DNA of 64,000 nucleotides from Mesaphorura yosii (Eukaryota; Arthropoda; Collembola; Poduromorpha; Tullbergiidae): assembly GCA_009869945.1 (NCBI GenBank), contig WIXG01000386.1:1-64000 (forward strand), given 5' to 3'. The position numbers were made by a program, and so were the translations under genes. A model generated the notes under the pieces. That model made no database searches and was not told the DNA's origin. It worked only from the letters and a program-made list of their open reading frames with translations. Below are positions 58,001 to 64,000 of this stretch, piece by piece; position 1 is the first letter of the stretch; the number at the start of each line of letters is the position of its first letter.

Positions 58001-61000
58001 AGTAGTAAAATGAATTGAGTGAGAAGCCACCTGCGTCTTTTGGAAGTAAAGCCCTTTACTGTCGTGTGTTATTAATTATAGAATATATTGGACGAGGATT
58101 TACACCAACAACTGCATGACACATTGTGCTAATCTCAAACAGTCTTTCTTCTTCATTTTCCAACACTGTTATGTTAGTCAGCCACTCTTTGATGTTCGAT
58201 GTTAATATTGCTGGTGCCCTTCCACTTCGCTCGTCACTACTCTCTTGCACAATCTCCAGTCTAAAGCTAAACACCTTCGACTCCAACACAGGAGAGGTCG
58301 AATTTCATCTTTTATATAAACAACCCGGATAAAGTGTTACGTTCGTACCAGACCATGAGCCACGCCAGAGATATGATGATGACGTGCTCCACACACTCAC
58401 ATACGATCCACGCATTTTACGTTCAAAAGTTTTGCACTTTTTGTGCTTGGCTTCAGTGCAAGAATGAAATTTAAAATTGAGTTTCTTGCGCAACACAGCG
58501 AAGCTTACATTGTGCATCACCAGTGCAAGTCGTAACCCTTTCAATAAAGTGGCAGAAGGAAGTCAGCATGCCGTTAATGTAAAATCAAACATTACTGTGT
58601 AGACGATCTTCAAAGTTTTCCCCTTCGACTTCTTTGTGAAAGGAAACAGTGCGCTTTCGTACTAAGAATGAAAGCATTAAAAAGTATTCGATGATTCATT
58701 CGCAATTCGCTCACCATCAATTCGTTATCCTACTGCTAGAAATAAGTCATAAACGTGTAAATGATATTAAATTACGCTCTTATTGTACATGACTAGATCA
58801 CATTTCATAAAAATAATTTAGTATTGGCAATCACACCGAACTCGTTGAGGTCAATGCCAACTACTGTCTACCAACATAAGTTGCTGTCTGAGTTTTGCCG
58901 GGAATTTACAAATTTACGTAGCCATTATAAATTAGAACTGCCCAGGGTAAGAGACGGTAAGACATCAGGTAAAAATACCTCCAGACGACAGCTCTGCAGT
59001 GATAATAATATAGCATGCGATACAGTGAACACAGGGCACGAGCTTTGGCATCCTGAAGTAAGTGTTCAATCGATAAATTATTACAAATTCTCGTCTTATA
59101 CTTCCTTTGCAAGCATGTTATTATTCCTTTGTGTTTGCTTAGTGAAACCTGTTCCGGAATCGTAGTAGACTTGAATTCTTGAAGTAGTAGGTCGAGTCAG
59201 CAGGAGTGGGAGTGGAAGCCGAGTTCAGCTTTCGAGAAGCAGTAAGCGCAAATTACGCCCCACAGAGCCTCGCCTCTGCGCGTCTCCATAAAAATAATTT
59301 GCACCCAATTTCACGACGCGAATTCGTTTACGGTATTTACGCGAAGCTAAACAAACAAAACCACTATGGATTTTACTATTTACAGACAGGTTTCATATTC
59401 TTGAGGCTGGCGAACCTGCCGATTTACATGACACGATGAACAAAACCCTCTCAGCATGAACTGGAAGAAACGGATTCAAAGTATACGCTACGCGCTTGGT
59501 TCAGTGGCATGCTAGAAGCGTGACAGCACGATTTATAAAGGTCTACTGCGAATTCTGAAACCTTTGTCCTTATCCGGTCTGTAGTTGTGGCTGTTGCCTT
59601 GTATTATTATTACATTATTAATAGCAATAGAAAATCATGGCAAATGTCAGCCCCTTTACGAATAAGTAGGCACAAAAGCTCTAAGACGTCTCCTATCATC
59701 AAAATCATCTTGGTTGGTTCTCATTTTGCATGTCGGAGCAGGATTTCCAAACTTCTTTAATATGTTCATCGCAAATCCAATCACCACAACTCGTAGCAGC
59801 AGAATGGAAACTTACGAATACAGCGAATGGGCATGTTTTCTCCCGTCTTCGTTATATTCGGTATACATTTTCAATCTATTTTTCATGAGTTCAGTGAATT
59901 ACTATTAGCCAAACCAGTGACAGAAATACTGAGGCATTAAAGTTCCAAAATCTTCTTCATTCTAAATATAATTTCAGTAATAAACAGGTGTACAAATGAG
60001 TGCAGTCATCTGGCTTCTGTAAATCAATAAATGTTGTTCTGGCATTTGACATGCCGTGTGCAAATGGAAAGATGGTTCACGAATAAAACGATCACGACAA
60101 TGAGAAGTGACAGGAGAAAGCCCTAGAATATCTTTATTCCACGTATTGCCTTTCCAACTAATTCTCTCCAAGTTGACGTAAACTTAGTCATTTTGCACTG
60201 GATAATAATAGCAATAGGTCTTATAAATTCTATTACTCAACTAAGCCTTATTTCTACCAAATGATTTTTAGCGAATTATCAGTCAATGGTGCCGAAAAAT
60301 TGGTTGAAATGATACCGCCATATTTGTGCACTCATAACAATAATTTAAATCTTTATGTGCAATGCACAAATGATGACAAACTAGCTTGCAGGAGAGGATC
60401 GCACATAGTATTACACGCCAGTCATTACAATAAAAGGAGCAGCGCATAGAAAATAAAGGAGTACCACGAGCCAAAATTCCTTGAGCAGCACAAAGAAAAA
60501 GTTTCTCCCGTGTAGTAACGCTGATGAAAAAAGAAAGGACGAAAGAAGGAAGAAAGCGATTGTAGGAGGACATTATTGTAAATCTTTCTTTACTTTCTTT
60601 TCAATAATAAACACACGACGAAGACGATGGCGGCGGGTGTAAAGGGCAAGACAAAGGGCGATACTATTCATAGCCAACTTTCTCTGCTCTGCTCTGTGCT
60701 ATCCTCACAGTGGAAATACAATGTATGGAAAGGAATTTGGAAAATCATCAGACGAAAGTGAAGCATGACATTGCATGAGAAGGAAGCTCAGGAAACTTCG
60801 AGAGCCATAGTCGTCAGAAGAATAAAATTCAACATCATTTCCTAAATCTTGCTTCGCCTATATTTAAAAGAAAGCGATAGGAAGTGTGCGTTTTCCTTCT
60901 GCAGTCCGCGAGTCAAACTCCTGTGCCCGTCTACGTACACTACCTTGTGGCTGTGCCAGTGAAAGAAGACATGCATGTGCAAAAGGCAGCCAACACGGCA

Positions 61001-64000
61001 AAACGCAAAGAACAAATCTACACCAAGTTGTACTTACAGTACATGAGTTACACATTTATTTTCGCATTCATGGTGCGTAGTACGCGCATTTTAGCTGCTG
61101 GTAAGATATCATAAAATATAATGATAGAATGATACTGGACCTCGGTATTGGAGATATTCTGCCGCACGCATTGGAACAGAGGTCGTAGATCGCAGCTAGC
61201 ACCTACTCCGGCAATATACAGTCATATTAATACATAATAATATTATCAACCTCGATTTTCAGAGGTTCGATTTGTCAGCTCAAGTGAACAAGACACACGC
61301 CAATTCAGAACTCGCTCATTTTTAGAAGATTTCCAACACTTTGTATTGTAACTGGCGCTTTAATTCTCCAATCCAATAAATTGATGTGAGAAAAGGCGTC
61401 ACGTAATTGCGTTTACATTTAGAAAAATCACACAGCGTTGAGACTTAACCGAAATTTCGCAGCATCCTACAACTGGGAATGCAGCCCAATGATAGTGCAA
61501 ATTTGTGGACTCGAGACGACTAACCAAAATCAGTAATGCAAGCCGCGTACAGCGTGCTGATTTAAGACAGCAGAGGAGAAAAACAGCGCGCAATTGTTAT
61601 TCATAACCACAGCAAAATGAATTTGACAATTTTCTCATCTACCGAGGACGAGAGCGCAAACTCATTGTATTTATTTTGTTTCATTTTTCTTGCAACTAAG
61701 GCATTCGAGGAACGGCAGATGTGTTATGTGACTTGTTTCTTTAAAATGTGGTCTCCGGTATCACTAACTTCCCTTTGCATTCCACTTCCCACACATTGCA
61801 AAAAGTTGACGACGGCACGCACGGAGGACGAGCGCCAGTATTGCTTTGATTTGTCTCGATTATAACCTACTCAGAGGCTCCGACGCTGCGGTCGTACGAA
61901 TGAAAACGAAGTGTCACCAGAGAACAGAACTGCGCAACTAATAACCTATTTAGCAGTGAGTTTAGTGCACGCGGTCTGACAATCATAAAGCAACAAAGCG
62001 CGGAAAGTTGCTCAAGGCTGGTAATTACCAAATAAATAATTGCGAACAGACGTCTCCTTATTCCTATGAGGCACGCTGACGAGGATAACAACACCTCAGT
62101 TCCTCAAATCATTAAACATCCACCTGCTGCTTTGGCCTCACAGTGAGACTTGCCGCAGTAGCGACTGCGTTGGTGTTATGCAAGAAATTTAGCGTTCTAT
62201 AAAACTACCTCAAATTCTTGTGAAACAAAAAAGGCAACTTGAATGAAGTGAAGTGAAATGATCTTACAATTGCGTGAATCATACTCATTTCAATCCGTTT
62301 CAGAATTGGAAGAGAAAACGTAATTTAAAGATTAGGAATATGTCTTTATTAGCAAGGCAGTATTGTTGCCCAGCCGCCAAGAACAAACCGTCAGGCAAAG
62401 AGAAGTGCAATATATTTCGTTTCGTGCGTCTTTTATTGCTAATGACATGCCGAAAGCTCATCCTGTAGGACATGGTGTGACTTTTAACATTCTTTAACAT
62501 TGACATCCGCGAGCCGCAATTAAAATTAGGAACTTCCATTATAAGGAAGTATGAAATTTCAAGACCGAATAAAATTTTAATGTTGAATGGGGAACATACA
62601 AAAACCTTTTACACTTTTGCTATTCACTTTTCCTCTTGAACCAAGCTCTGATGGCCTTTTGCCTTTGTACTTTTGCTCACGTCAATTCCATGCAGCTTTT
62701 ATTCATGAGTTTTGCTGCAGCAATTCCCCTCTCGCTCTTTTCTTCTCATTTATTCGTGTTATTTCCCCAGCAGCATTTACTCCATTTTCCTTGATGCGTG
62801 TCTTTCTTTTTCGTTCGCAACCACTTTATATTGATGATGAATGAGAAATTTCAAGTAAACAAAAGGATTTATTTCTTTTACTTTACGTCGCGTTGTTCAC
62901 TTTCCTTTTAAGTAACGAAATCACAGGCATGGGATGAGAGAAAGTTTTTCATTTCTTCACGCGACTAAATACTAGGAGTACAACTGTCGTTACTTTCGTC
63001 CCGGAGCCCATTAAACGGAAAACGAGGAAAGTGAAGTTTATAACTTTCATCCTAAAAGAAAAGAACACAGTAACAATATTACAAAGATATAGTTCGGAAC
63101 TCTGGCTTCTCATATCATTGTGTGCTAGTTCGTGATCTGAAGTAAAATATTTTATGGACATGCGCAGTCCCAAATTGTCGATCGCCACAATATATTGCCT
63201 TAATTAAATTCGAAACGTTCAAGTTATTAATCTACCCTAAATTATAAAAATATGCGCTCACTGTCCAACAATTTGGCAGCCTTTATGATTGCGATAGGGT
63301 TTGATCCTCGGAGTGCAATAACTTAATTGACATTTGGAAATGATTGAGAGTGCGGCAAATTCTTCAAAACGTTGTCCATGACAAACATACGTGTAATTTG
63401 ACATGTAACATCAAGTATATAACGCCTAGCACTGGCGCGCCGTGCAGGACTGAAATATAGCACAATTTAATGGAATACAAGCTTAAACGGCCGGTCACTG
63501 AGTGATCGACGAGAATGAATTGTCAACATTGGGTCGGGGCACCACCCAATATAGCGCGATAACACCGCCGGACCATGGCGGGCATGTTTGTGAAAATCGT
63601 TTTTTAAAACATTAAGTAGTTTCGGAGTAGTCACAAGCAAGCGAGAATAACTTCAAGAGCATTATAATAAACGCTGATTCGTCGAATAAAATCATAACTG
63701 GAAACTGAGAAAGCGCTACTTTGTAATCTCTTGCATCCAGCTGGTGACCGCGGGCCAACGTCTTCCAGCTCAACTCTCGTTCGGTATAAAATATTTCTTA
63801 GATGCTAAGCAAATATTATCATGTACTCTTGTTACTCCCTGCTCTCACTATTTATCCTTTGACTTGACTCTTCATGTGTTCTATACCAAATAGTAATCCG
63901 TTATTGGCCTACATGTATTAACATGGCCTGGCCATGACCATGCGAAAGATACAAAATATATTTTGTACAGTCGACGTCCCGCTGCATCAATGTTTCACTT
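52003..64000. other. 12 kb without a recognised gene, possible first intron(s) of the ARID5-like gene
   Basis: The ARID5-like exon at 52002 is entered through a good acceptor (GTTTTACAG), so the 5' exons must lie to the right. None matching the family start was found up to 64000. Open frames are short and look random. Two deserve note: 58056-58289 on the minus strand (Ig-like cysteine context, no ATG) and 55947-56132 on the plus strand, 24 nt below a TATAAATAG at 55923. Neither has further support. Confidence 0.5.
58056..58289 (-). other. Ig-like coding-looking frame, unassigned
   Basis: A 77-codon frame with no ATG reads ...LTNITVLENEEERLFEISTM then CHAVVGVNPRPIYSI before a stop. The 'strand-C..A.G.NP.P' pattern recalls the first half of a C2-type immunoglobulin domain. 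The second cysteine and the Trp are not found, and neither neighbouring exon nor donor is convincing. Confidence 0.15.

Noticed and set aside
1-64000. Mobile elements, virus-like fossils and CRISPR arrays
   Set aside because: No reverse transcriptase, integrase, transposase or capsid-type motif, no long terminal or inverted repeats beyond short palindromes, and no regularly spaced repeats were seen on either strand by reading. Small or strongly decayed non-coding elements could be missed.

Overview
The window looks like nuclear DNA of an arthropod. The genes are split by short introns (many 60-100 nt) with GT-AG ends. The core promoters that can be seen have a TATA box with a TCAGT-type initiator about 31 nt downstream. 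The LIM-domain-binding protein is closest, from memory, to insect Chip. A small-genome crustacean such as a branchiopod would fit, but the species cannot be fixed from this sequence alone. Most open frames over the AT-rich spaces are chance frames.

Left part (0-25 kb) is gene-dense. It opens with the first coding exon of a probable two-pore potassium channel (minus strand, 357-521). Next come a TM6SF1/2-type EXPERA membrane protein (plus, 5012-6822) and, tail to tail with it, the PLP-homeostasis protein PLPBP/YggS (minus, 7124-8251). A GOLGA7/Erf4 palmitoyltransferase partner follows (plus, 9321-10087). Then there is a long RGS12-type gene (minus, 11645-20213: PDZ, PTB, RGS, two Ras-binding domains and a degenerate GoLoco-like tail) and the LDB1/Chip adaptor gene (minus, 21692-24978). 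The RGS12 gene shows signs of an internal promoter with its own first exon. A separate TATA/Inr promoter points the other way inside one of its introns.

Middle part (25-45 kb) is mostly non-coding. It is a 13 kb stretch without recognisable exons, bounded on the right by three Pro/Gly-rich minus-strand exons at 38.1-39.6 kb. These may be distal 5' exons of the Chip gene or a separate gene. A coding-like minus-strand region at 42.4-43.5 kb is unassigned.

Right part (45-64 kb) holds RMND5 (plus, 45526-47241), a subunit of the CTLH/GID ubiquitin ligase. After it comes an ARID5B-related chromatin-type protein (minus, 48251-52002). This protein keeps the N-terminal ARID5-family domain but has no ARID DNA-binding domain in any visible exon. 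Its 5' exons are not found, so the last 12 kb may be its first intron(s).

The genes do not form one pathway. Several share broad themes: signalling (RGS12, K2P), transcription (Chip, ARID5-like), protein turnover and lipidation (RMND5, GOLGA7), and metabolism (PLPBP, TM6SF). Three introns (PLPBP 69 nt, RGS12 60 nt, Chip 78 nt) are multiples of three and free of stops, so simple frame reading wrongly fuses them into the proteins. Exon limits below were placed by reading frame, splice-site sequence and remembered family sequences; none was checked against transcripts.
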